Positions 8,002 through 15,753 of a stretch of DNA of 35,942 bases are shown in pieces (the first letter of the stretch is position 1; every line of letters begins with the position of its first letter). The notes beneath the pieces were generated by a model. It saw only the letters and a program-made list of their open reading frames with translations. It had not been told where the DNA came from and searched no databases. The stretch comes from Myroides injenensis M09-0166 (GTDB taxonomy: Bacteria > Bacteroidota > Bacteroidia > Flavobacteriales > Flavobacteriaceae): NCBI RefSeq assembly GCF_000246945.1, contig NZ_BAEX01000027.1, positions 1 to 35,942 on the forward strand, written 5' to 3'. Made by a program: the position numbers and the translations under genes.

Positions 8002-10721
8002 TGAATTTTAAGGCATTATTATTTTTAATTGCTTTTTATCATACTGCTATATATGCGCAAACATCTACGGTGCGAATTGATTTTACAGATCAACTACTGG
8101 CAACAGATGCATTAGGACGTATCTCTACTGCAGTCGAAATTGTTAATGACTCCTATCAACTCTGGGAGGGGCAATTGCTATTGTCATCTTCTAATAAAGC
8201 AATAAAACTTAATAGCACGCCAGAAAAGACTATTGTTTTACATCCTGGTCAGCGACTATATATACCTATTTTGGCGCAAGCTGACATCCTTTCTAGTTAC
8301 ACGAGTAAGCCAAAAATACTTGCTAAACTTATTGATAGTAATACGCAATTTGTTCAACAGATTGAAGCAATTATTGAAGTTCAGAAGAATCGGAAAATTA
8401 TTATGGTTACTAATAATACTGATTTGCAGTACGAACAATTAGGAGATACTTTGTCGTTTGAAGCCTATATTATAAACAAAGGAAATACTACAGAAAAACT
8501 TTCCCTTGCAATGAGTTATCCTAGTGGATTAGTTAGGGAAAAAGCAGAATCAACTACTTTTTATTTGAAGCCCCAACAGGATACTTTGATTATGTTTAAC
8601 AAAGTAATTAGTAAAGAAGTGTCTCGTCAAGATGATTTTGAAGTATATGCGTCTTTACTATATGCTAATGGTGATTATATAAATAGAGTAGTTTTTAATG
8701 TAAGTGCATTAAAAGGAAAACGTAAGTACAGACCAGCACGAGATATCAGTGAAGTAAATCTAAGTGATAATCAGGTAGAAGTAAATCGTGTGTTTGGTAA
8801 AAATGTCCTTTCTTCCTATCAGTTGCGAGGAAAAGGACAAATAGAACTTAGTGAAACCTCAAAAATTAGCTTGGCTACTGATATGTTATACTGGGATGAG
8901 CAATCGCAGTTGCATTTGCGTCAACTACTATTGGATTATCAAGATAACAAATGGGATGTACAAGCAGGTAATATTTATCAAGCCGGGGAGTTTTCTGTAC
9001 AAGGAAGAGGAGTTAGATCTGCTTATAAATTATCTGATTCAATAGTGTTAATTGCAGGAATATTAGACAAGACGTATTTAATAACAGATCCTTCTGAGCG
9101 TTCTATAGGATATAATGCTTGGGTTGGGTTTGATTCTTACAAAAACAGATGGAATTCATCTAAGTTATATTATGATGTAACAAATCGATATAATGAAAAG
9201 AGAACACTCTGGTTTAATTCTTTTTCTTTGATGGATACTCCGAATTTTAGAATGCAATTCCAACAAGGGGTATCTTATACAGCTAGTAATAATACAAATA
9301 AATATGGTGCTTATACCGGTATTTCTGCCAATGCCAGTTTAGGACAGTTTCAGTTTCAAACTAATTCCTTTTATAGCACACCATATTATGCAGGTATTAG
9401 GCAAGGGGTAACACAATTAAATAATACACTTCGTTGGTCAAAAAATAAAACAGGTGTTAACTTAACTTATCAGTACATTGATTTTAATCCTAAATATACA
9501 TACCCAACATACTTTTTGTCTAAACAAGAATCCTCAAGTATTGGCGTGAATTTAACTTACCGCATGAGTGATTTTTATTGGACATTAGGACCTCGATACG
9601 TGCAAGAGAAAAGACCAGATTATAAAACAGGAGAATTGATTTCACTAGAATCATATCGAGCAGCTATTGGTGGTAATTATGCTAATTTTAATAAACAATA
9701 TGGTATCAATGCTAATTTAGAAGTTGGGAAATATCAAAATATTAGTTTACTAGATAAGACTTTTAGTATGAAATCATTTATTGGTGCTAATTATAAAGCG
9801 ATTGATGTTGGTCTAAGCTATCAGTATAACTATAGTAATTTGAGTGAATTTATTAATTCAAGTTATTTACCGCAAGATACTTATACTAATTTCATGTTTA
9901 TTGCTAATTATAGAAAGCGATTTGCAAATGAAAAATTAGGAGTACAACTCAGTAGTTATTATACCGATAGTAAGACTTTTAGTAGTCTATGGCAGTCTAA
10001 CGCTAGAGTGGATTATAGGTTGAATCAATCCATTGAATTATATGGTTCTGGATATACCACCTATGGAGGTTTATATAATAAAGAATATACTTACTATCTT
10101 CAGTTGGGAGCTATTGCTAAGTTTAATGCAATTAAATCGTACATTAAGTCTTTTGACTTAATGGTATTAGTTTATTATCAGGATGAGAATAATAATCTAA
10201 TACCTGCTGCTAATACGATTGTAAAAGTAGGGAGAAAGTCATTTATCACTGATGACCAGGGAAGGATTTCTTATAAAAAGTTGCCTTTAGATACCTACGA
10301 AATCCAAGTAAAAAATGACAAGAATTGGTTTGCGGCGCCTGTTACAATATTACTAGATAATGATATGGTTCAAGAAATTGTTCTTACACAAACTGCGACA
10401 ATACAAGGAAATATCAAATATATACAAAGCGAAAAATCATACGATATCGTTAGAATGCTTGGTAACCAACGAATATTAGCCAAAGATGAATTAGGACGTC
10501 GTTTTACTGCTTATACTTCAGATAGTGGCGATTTTGTGTTATATGTACCCAAAGGTGTTTATCAGTTATCATTATATCCTGATAATGGTAATTACGTAAG
10601 TGTATTGAATAATGATATTGTGATCAATATGAAAAATAAGCGAGTAAGTAATCATGTTTTCGAAATCTTAGTAAAGGAAAGAGAAGTAAAAACAAAGAAA
10701 TTTGAAGCTATCGAATTTTAA
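8001..10721 (+). CDS. Usher-like outer-membrane beta-barrel protein
   Basis: 906 residues, in the range of pilus ushers (about 800-900). Signal peptide about 1-19 (cut after IYAQ). Then two immunoglobulin-like domains (about 20-235), a long stretch rich in alternating Tyr/Asn/Ser strands (about 250-735) typical of a large outer-membrane barrel, and a C-terminal part (about 735-880) with two small beta-sandwich units containing DDQGRISYKKLPLDTYEI and SDSGDFVLYVPKGVYQL, similar to the D-x-x-G-x-F-x-x-x-P-x-G-x-Y motif of usher C-terminal domains. It is the last gene of the operon. The role as assembly and secretion pore is inferred from domain order and neighbours. Confidence 0.6.
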   Translation: MNFKALLFLIAFYHTAIYAQTSTVRIDFTDQLLATDALGRISTAVEIVNDSYQLWEGQLLLSSSNKAIKLNSTPEKTIVLHPGQRLYIPILAQADILSSYTSKPKILAKLIDSNTQFVQQIEAIIEVQKNRKIIMVTNNTDLQYEQLGDTLSFEAYIINKGNTTEKLSLAMSYPSGLVREKAESTTFYLKPQQDTLIMFNKVISKEVSRQDDFEVYASLLYANGDYINRVVFNVSALKGKRKYRPARDISEVNLSDNQVEVNRVFGKNVLSSYQLRGKGQIELSETSKISLATDMLYWDEQSQLHLRQLLLDYQDNKWDVQAGNIYQAGEFSVQGRGVRSAYKLSDSIVLIAGILDKTYLITDPSERSIGYNAWVGFDSYKNRWNSSKLYYDVTNRYNEKRTLWFNSFSLMDTPNFRMQFQQGVSYTASNNTNKYGAYTGISANASLGQFQFQTNSFYSTPYYAGIRQGVTQLNNTLRWSKNKTGVNLTYQYIDFNPKYTYPTYFLSKQESSSIGVNLTYRMSDFYWTLGPRYVQEKRPDYKTGELISLESYRAAIGGNYANFNKQYGINANLEVGKYQNISLLDKTFSMKSFIGANYKAIDVGLSYQYNYSNLSEFINSSYLPQDTYTNFMFIANYRKRFANEKLGVQLSSYYTDSKTFSSLWQSNARVDYRLNQSIELYGSGYTTYGGLYNKEYTYYLQLGAIAKFNAIKSYIKSFDLMVLVYYQDENNNLIPAANTIVKVGRKSFITDDQGRISYKKLPLDTYEIQVKNDKNWFAAPVTILLDNDMVQEIVLTQTATIQGNIKYIQSEKSYDIVRMLGNQRILAKDELGRRFTAYTSDSGDFVLYVPKGVYQLSLYPDNGNYVSVLNNDIVINMKNKRVSNHVFEILVKEREVKTKKFEAIEF

Positions 10722-10736
10722 GAAAACGATATAAAA

Positions 10737-10768
10737 AAAAGTAACCTTCTGATAAAGAAGGTTACTTT
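10737..10768 (+). terminator. Terminator of the pilus-like operon
   Basis: AAGTAACCTTCT (10739-10750) pairs with AGAAGGTTACTT (10756-10767) around GATAA. A run of A precedes the stem and a short T-run follows. It lies 16 bases after the usher-like stop codon and closes the operon. Confidence 0.88.
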
Positions 10769-11488
10769 ATAATAGTGGAGATAAATAAGTTAACTAGGTA
10801 CCAATTAAATGTAAACATTCTAATTTTTATTATGAGCAAAAATTAATTAATAATACCTTTTACTACAAATTATTATACTTCCACATCAAAAATGTAAATT
10901 TGACAAACACATTTTTTTATTTTTATAATTAACTAAAAAAAATAGGAGTACTCCATTTTCAATATGTTTCCCCCTAGATTTCCTAACATAGCAATTTTTC
11001 CCTTTTTAAAAATTAGTAATGAAGTAGTAGAAACATTATTAATTTTATTATTTGTTAATTATAGTACAATAATATGATAAAATTATTAAAAATATACCTT
11101 TTAGGTATAAAATTTTACCTTGAAATAAAAAAAAATTAAAGTACTAATGAAATTCAAATATTGTTTTTATAATTAATTAAGTAAACAAATCTATATTAAG
11201 GATAATTCTCTTTATTGATATTATAATTTACACGTAGATATATGGCGATATAGAAGCGATTGTATAAGATTCATCTTCTTTTTAAAATTGCAGTTTATAT
11301 TTTTTTTTAAGAATAGATTTAATGCAAGTAAGTTTGATAAATAGTTAAGTTAGTTACTGGAATTGTTCAGACGAACTTCTATTAGCCGCATTGGTATTAA
11401 AGTAAATAGAAATGTATATTGCTAGTAATCTGGTTATAAGTAATTATATAAGTGGAATGTGTTAAGCGATATTTAATATAGTATTGAT
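10769..11488. other. Intergenic region with no gene recognised
   Basis: About 0.7 kb of very AT-rich DNA between two converging transcripts, without a convincing frame. The only structure seen is an inverted repeat TATACC (11093-11098) and GGTATA (11104-11109), with no T-run. No clear terminator for the crp-like gene was found here. Confidence 0.6.
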
Positions 11489-12094
11489 TTACGATTTTGT
11501 ATTCACAACTATTTTAGCATTGATAATTTTTACTTTACCTTGTCTTTCTAAGTGTTTGAAAGTTCTAATTACGGTCTCCACTCTAAGACCAGTGAGATCA
11601 GCTATTTGTTGTCGCGTAAAATCAACTACAAATTCTTTTTCATCTTTATTTGTTCGATGTGTTTTAAGGTAATCAAGTAAAGTAAGTAATCTTTTCTCTG
11701 GCTCTTGCGAGGATATTTCAGGAGCCATAATTGATTTATAGTATAATCTTCTGGCAAGACTTTTATTCAAAGCAAGAGATACCTCTGGATTCTCATGCAT
11801 CATTTTATAAAAATCCTCTTTACTGATTTGAATGATTGAAGTTTTTGTAATTGTTTCAGCATTAGCAGGATAGCATTCATCTATAAAAAGGGGTGGTTCG
11901 CCAAAACTTTGATCTTTGACAAAGATATTTTGGATGAATTCTTTACCATCTTCATTGTAATTATTCATCTTTACTTTTCCCTCTACAATTTGATAGTAAT
12001 GGGTAGGGTAGTGTGATTCTAGAAAAATAGTCTCATTTTTCTGATAAGTTTTTATTTCAGCACCATATTGTAATAATAATTCTTGTCTTATCAT
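11489..12094 (-). CDS. Crp/Fnr-family transcriptional regulator
   Basis: 201 residues. A cyclic-nucleotide-binding-type beta-roll (about 15-115, with the F-G-E-P-P-L-F segment at 64-70), a dimerisation helix (about 105-145) and a winged helix-turn-helix at about 159-190 (FTRQQIADLTGLRVETVIRT), the Crp-type motif. It has a single Cys (74), so it cannot carry the iron-sulphur cluster of Fnr. Bacteroidota proteins of this group often respond to redox or nitrogen-oxide stress. The neighbour upstream on the same strand is a flavohaemoglobin-like gene, and that pairing fits a nitrosative-stress theme, but a terminator separates the two, so it has its own promoter. The ligand is unknown. Confidence 0.88.
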   Translation of the reverse strand: MIRQELLLQYGAEIKTYQKNETIFLESHYPTHYYQIVEGKVKMNNYNEDGKEFIQNIFVKDQSFGEPPLFIDECYPANAETITKTSIIQISKEDFYKMMHENPEVSLALNKSLARRLYYKSIMAPEISSQEPEKRLLTLLDYLKTHRTNKDEKEFVVDFTRQQIADLTGLRVETVIRTFKHLERQGKVKIINAKIVVNTKS

Positions 12095-12120
12095 TTCTTT
12101 TTTTTCGTTAGAACACTATA

Positions 12121-12151
12121 CAAATATAATAGCAGTTTCTTTAATCAGCAA
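12121..12151 (-). promoter_or_regulatory. Promoter of the Crp/Fnr-family gene
   Basis: On the - strand: TTG (complement of CAA at 12149-12151), a 20-base spacer, then TATATTTG (complement of CAAATATA at 12121-12128), an exact -7 box. It lies 27 bases before the start codon. This is among the best promoter matches in the window. Confidence 0.7.
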
Positions 12152-12860
12152 ATACTATTGGTAGGGAGGCATTCGAAGGATTCTGTAAGAAAAAGCCTCA
12201 AGGCACAAAATAGACAAGAAATAATCTTAACTGGATATACAACTATATGACAATTAGTATAGCGTCAATTATTTGATATTTGAATACTATATAAAGTTCA
12301 TTGCGAATAATTTCAAAAATAAGAACACTACTTAATACCATTATATCTATTTACCTGCTGGGGAAATAAGGGCAAAAAATGATCTTATTTTGTCATTTAT
12401 GTAATTCCGAAGAATGTAACAATCCTTGTGTTTATAGTACTTAGCAGGTTATTGTGGAAGTAAAAGTGCACATTTGTTCAGCAACGCTTCGGTAATTGTT
12501 GGGGTAAGCACTGTAAAAACAGGGGTACCCCGAACAAAACTGCAACGGTACCCGAACAACGTTGGAGCAGAAACCAAATAAAATTTGAAAAAAAAAGAAA
12601 AATAGTTGGAATAAAATTGACTTTTTTACAATCAATTTAGAAGATAAATCAAACTTTGATTTGTGTATATTTATTTTTAATCTATCAGTTAGAACACTGA
12701 ATAGTAATGTGAAAATACAACTTATTTTGTTACTTGTTCTATGTTTTTTTTACAATAGCATGCTTTATATTTTTTAAGGCTCTAGAATGGGAGTGATTAG
12801 TAGTACTAATTATACGGGAGTGAATTCATAACTATAGCTTATCGAATATTTTTAGAAATA
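12152..12860. other. Intergenic region with an anomalous higher-GC island
   Basis: About 0.7 kb without a convincing gene. Most is AT-rich, but about 12470-12580 is close to half GC, unlike everything around it. The island holds the 10-bp palindrome GGGGTACCCC (12522-12531) and a near-direct repeat: GGTACCCCGAACAA at 12524-12537 and GGTACCCGAACAA at 12547-12559. A 64-codon - strand frame crosses it but begins in a poly-A/T stretch and shows no domain. It may be the remnant of a mobile element. Confidence 0.45.
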
Positions 12861-12893
12861 AAAAAAAACGTACAGCTTGATTAAGGCTGTACG
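12861..12893 (-). terminator. Terminator of the flavohaemoglobin-like gene
   Basis: CGTACAGC (12869-12876) pairs with GCTGTACG (12886-12893). Eight A at 12861-12868 become the U-run on the - strand. It lies about 95 bases past the stop codon and separates this transcript from the downstream crp-like gene. Confidence 0.85.
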
Positions 12894-12986
12894 CTTAAAT
12901 AAAAACGATTGTTATAGATAACAAAAAATAATTAAATAAAATAACTAGTAACTTTCTCTTTTAAAATTTTTAAATAAGAAGTAGGC

Positions 12987-14189
12987 TTATTGTTCTGGTG
13001 CATATTCTTGATAGAAAATTTGATTTTCATTAATATTTCGAGCTTTTAAATCACCTTTTAATTTTTCAACGAATTCTTTTGATCCACTTAGATAATAATC
13101 TGCATTATTACTAAAAGTATATTCTTTTATTTTGTCAAAATCTATCTGTCCTTGATATTGGGCAAGATCTGCGGTAGTTTCATCTATCTGGTCATAAAAC
13201 ATTATTGGAGTCACTAAAGGGTAATTATTAGCGATATATCTTATTTTGTTTTTGAAGGCTTGCACATTTTTATTTTTGCTTGTGTGAATCCAGACAATCT
13301 TATGATTACCATAATTATTTGCCTCTATGGTTTCTAACATTGAGATTAATGGACTTTGACCAATTTCACCACTTAAAAATACTTTATCTCTAGTATTGCT
13401 ATTCAGCGTAAAGTTACCTTTAGGAAGGGTTAATGCTACTAAATCTAATTCAGCCAAATGATCATATAGATAATTAGTTAATCGTTCTTGCATTGTATTG
13501 ACCTCTTTATGAGCTCTTTTAATTGTAATGCGATAGTAATCATCGTTAGGTATGGAAGATATGCTATAGTTAGCTGTTACTTCTTTATTAAGGCTAGGCA
13601 GAAACATTTTTAGTTGCAGATATTGTCCTGGCAAATGTCGAATAATACAAGTTTGATTTACTGGGGTTAAATATAGAGAGATTACATCATCAGATTCTTC
13701 TACTTTACTTTTTACAACAAAAGTATTCCACTGGCTCTCTAGGGGATTATTGCTATTAATATTAATGTTTTGGTCGATATCATTGGCTAGTATAATATCT
13801 ACAATTTGTTGACAAGCTGTTTCCCAAGCTTGCCTAGTTTCTGCCGAAGCCTCGTGTTTTAGTATTTTTACGATTGCCTGTATAAAATAGCTTCCCATTA
13901 TTTCGTATTGTTCTGGGGATATTTCAAGCTTTGTGTATTGTTGTCTTAATGTATTAATTAGTTTATTTATATTTTGCGTTTTTGCAATTTTTTCAACACA
14001 AGTTATTATTGTTGACAAGATATGAGATTGTATTTCAGTTTGTTCTAGATCTCCTAAATTTTTGATGTTTAGTAGCTCAGGGTGTTGTTCAAATAAAGAG
14101 GTATAAAAAACATTAAGTAAGTCACCACTATTTTCTTTTAGGAGATTGGAAGTTTGTAATACTATTTTCTTTTGATTATTAGATAGCAT
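12987..14189 (-). CDS. Flavohaemoglobin-like protein with a degenerate haem pocket
   Basis: 400 residues with the Hmp layout: globin domain (about 1-138), FAD-binding barrel (about 152-262) and NAD(P)H domain (about 270-400). Hmp turns nitric oxide into nitrate using haem, FAD and NAD(P)H. It lines up with E. coli Hmp without gaps through residue 95. Tyr29 and Tyr95 are kept and so is SPEQYEIMG, but the proximal haem ligand His85 is Tyr, the CD1 Phe43 is Lys, and the distal Gln53 is Ile. In the FAD motif R-x-Y-S, Arg206 is Ala (A-N-Y-S at 206-209), and the C-terminal C-G-P motif reads S-G-S (368-370). The GEIGQSP nucleotide motif (274-280) is intact. The frame is undamaged, so it is likely expressed with an altered or haem-free function. 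The comparison uses the E. coli sequence from memory. Confidence 0.8.
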   Translation of the reverse strand: MLSNNQKKIVLQTSNLLKENSGDLLNVFYTSLFEQHPELLNIKNLGDLEQTEIQSHILSTIITCVEKIAKTQNINKLINTLRQQYTKLEISPEQYEIMGSYFIQAIVKILKHEASAETRQAWETACQQIVDIILANDIDQNININSNNPLESQWNTFVVKSKVEESDDVISLYLTPVNQTCIIRHLPGQYLQLKMFLPSLNKEVTANYSISSIPNDDYYRITIKRAHKEVNTMQERLTNYLYDHLAELDLVALTLPKGNFTLNSNTRDKVFLSGEIGQSPLISMLETIEANNYGNHKIVWIHTSKNKNVQAFKNKIRYIANNYPLVTPIMFYDQIDETTADLAQYQGQIDFDKIKEYTFSNNADYYLSGSKEFVEKLKGDLKARNINENQIFYQEYAPEQ

Positions 14190-14220
14190 GGGGAGTTGTT
14201 GTTTTTAGATATTTTATATT

Positions 14221-14228
14221 CAAATTTA
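14221..14228 (-). promoter_or_regulatory. -7 box of the flavohaemoglobin-like gene
   Basis: CAAATTTA on the + strand reads TAAATTTG on the - strand, an exact -7 match about 30 bases before the start codon. No -33 TTG is found at normal spacing, so an activator may be needed. The rest of the gap to 14488 is AT-rich, with nothing recognised. Confidence 0.45.
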
Positions 14229-14488
14229 CTTCGAGCATACTTTAGTATTTATGACTGTAATCATGTTTTTGTTTTTTTTAAAAATAAATTGACTATTACA
14301 ATTATTAAAAGTGTTTTTAAAATTATAGTTTTTACGATAATGTCTGTTTATTGTTTGTTTATATAAGTTTAATATGTTTTAATTTATAAATTTATTAGTT
14401 AAGCTTTGTGTTTAGTTAAAATATTGTTTATTTTATTAAAAACGTTTTATTTTTTATCTATCTTGCGCTCCCTTAAAAAATAAAAAAG

Positions 14489-14926
14489 ATGAAAAAAATA
14501 AGTTTATTATTTCTGTTTATGACCGCATTAATTACTAGTTGTAGTAAATCAGATGATTATGAGGACTATACAAATAACCAAGTAAAAGCAAAATATGTAG
14601 GGCAGAGTTATGATTATACATTGAATAATATGAATACAAAAGTGCAGTTCTCAGTGAAGAATGATCTGAACTATATCGTTGAAGGTTATTTAAAAGTAGA
14701 AACTGTAGGTAAAGAAGTTGTAAAAAGTGAAAAGTTCTATATTGGACCAAGAACTAGTTCAAGTGTCTATGTAACAGTAAAAGGGATTTTGCAAGGCAGT
14801 GATTATATAAAAAGCACGAAGGTGTTTATCAACAAGAATGCAAATTTGCCAGGTAGTTCATTTAATAACCCTCTTTATCCAACTACACCAAATTACCCTG
14901 GTAATAAGTTTGGGGGAAAATGGTAA
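14489..14926 (+). CDS. Small secreted lipoprotein of unknown function
   Basis: 145 residues. The N-terminus is a lipoprotein signal (lipobox L-I-T-S-C, Cys18), followed by SKSDD, an acidic start often seen in surface lipoproteins of Bacteroidota. The middle (about 35-115) alternates hydrophobic residues as in a small beta-sandwich (VQFSVKNDLNYIVEGYLKVE). The tail is rich in Pro, Asn and Gly (about 118-145). Monocistronic, with its own terminator. No family recognised. Confidence 0.7.
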   Translation: MKKISLLFLFMTALITSCSKSDDYEDYTNNQVKAKYVGQSYDYTLNNMNTKVQFSVKNDLNYIVEGYLKVETVGKEVVKSEKFYIGPRTSSSVYVTVKGILQGSDYIKSTKVFINKNANLPGSSFNNPLYPTTPNYPGNKFGGKW

Positions 14927-14977
14927 TTCATAATATATGAAGATTTTATAAAATCTAATTAATTCCTTTTGTTCAAT

Positions 14978-15018
14978 AAAAAACCGGTGGATAGACTTAG
15001 TCTATTCACCGGTTTTTT
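14978..15018 (+). terminator. Terminator of the small lipoprotein gene
   Basis: A long hairpin: AAACCGGTG (14981-14989) with CACCGGTTT (15007-15015), extended by a G-T pair and ATAGAC (14991-14996) with GTCTAT (15000-15005) around TTA, then a T-run to 15018. A-run on the left too, so it may work both ways. Confidence 0.93.
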
Positions 15019-15039
15019 ATATATAAGATTTCCACCTAG

Positions 15040-15119
15040 CAGTAATGTGTTTAGTAATAAGTAGTATTACGCATTACTATTATTAATTACTTATTATTTA
15101 GGAAATTATTACATTACTG
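15040..15119. repeat. Nested inverted repeats upstream of the exopolysaccharide operon
   Basis: The outer arms CAGTAATGT (15040-15048) and ACATTACTG (15111-15119) pair perfectly. Inside, TAATAAGTA (15055-15063) pairs perfectly with TACTTATTA (15088-15096). The two nested 9-bp pairs make one long imperfect stem if transcribed or extruded. It lies between the lipoprotein terminator and the promoter of the next operon; the remaining DNA up to 15276 shows no gene. Role unknown. Confidence 0.45.
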
Positions 15120-15276
15120 TAAATACATTGGGAGGGATCTTGTATATGAGTGGTTCAATAAATTGGGAAGTACATTATTGCTTTAAAAGTACGTTCCCTA
15201 GACCATAATAGTATACTTAATTCTACTATTTGATAAATATTTTTGATTAAACTTCTGATTTTTAACAATTTAAAGG

Positions 15277-15325
15277 TTGTGTGTTTTACGCTAAACGTAA
15301 AATATTTGATGATGATTTTACGCTA
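15277..15325 (+). promoter_or_regulatory. Promoter with palindromic operator for the exopolysaccharide operon
   Basis: TTG at 15277-15279, a 21-base spacer, and AATATTTG at 15301-15308 (one mismatch to TAnnTTTG). Within the spacer and touching the -7 box lies a perfect inverted repeat, TTTTACG-CTAAA-CGTAAAA (15284-15302). The left half and its flank, TTTTACGCTA, recurs at 15316-15325, 32 bases on, just past the predicted start point. Overlap with the promoter suggests a repressor site; the protein that binds is unknown. Confidence 0.5.
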
Positions 15326-15393
15326 TTTGAAAAAGTATAGTGTATAGATGTATAGATAAATTAATAAATCTTTGTATCAAATAATTAAACGCA

Positions 15394-15753
15394 ATGGATA
15401 GAATTAAATTTTATTTGTACTACTTGGTTTCACAATTTGAAGGCTTTCCTACTATAGTTAGAGTGACTATTTTTTTAATAATGGTCTTGGCTTTTCTTTA
15501 TCTGGTTTCGTTATTTAAGATTGTTTTTATTGCTCGAAGTCTTAGAAAAGAGAGAATGAGAAAACATAAAATAAAGAAAAAGTATGAACATAAATTAGAA
15601 AGTATTCTTTTTTCAGAACACAATATGACTGCTGATCAGGTGAGTGCTAATCTTAATTTAGACGGAGATAAATTAAAAGATTGGGAAAAAACACATATTA
15701 CTGATTTAATGATGAATTTAATAAGCAATAGAAATGAAGTTAAATACCAATAA
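15394..15753 (+). CDS. Small membrane-anchored protein of the exopolysaccharide operon
   Basis: 119 residues. One membrane helix at about 22-48 (VTIFLIMVLAFLYLVSLFKIV), then a strongly basic helical stretch (about 50-70, RSLRKERMRKHKIKKKYE) that should be cytoplasmic, and a short C-terminal domain. It overlaps the HEAT-repeat gene by 20 bases, so the two are probably made together and may form one unit. By position it could be an accessory of the synthase, as PgaD is for PgaC, but it shows no sequence likeness that I can see. Family not recognised. Confidence 0.65.
   Translation: MDRIKFYLYYLVSQFEGFPTIVRVTIFLIMVLAFLYLVSLFKIVFIARSLRKERMRKHKIKKKYEHKLESILFSEHNMTADQVSANLNLDGDKLKDWEKTHITDLMMNLISNRNEVKYQ

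Noticed and set aside
8233-9045. Several 60-70 codon frames within the usher-like gene
   Set aside because: They are in other frames of a long, well-supported gene and show no sensible protein features.
11093-11109. Inverted repeat TATACC/GGTATA as terminator of the crp-like gene
   Set aside because: It is short, has no U-run on the - strand and lies almost 400 bases past the stop codon.
11484-11672. A 62-codon + strand frame opposite the crp-like gene
   Set aside because: Antisense to the conserved helix-turn-helix region of a clear Crp/Fnr protein.
12441-12635. A 64-codon frame on the - strand crossing the higher-GC island
   Set aside because: It begins in a poly-A/T stretch that codes for a run of Phe, has no recognised domain, promoter or neighbour in an operon. 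The base composition of the island can explain the absence of stops.
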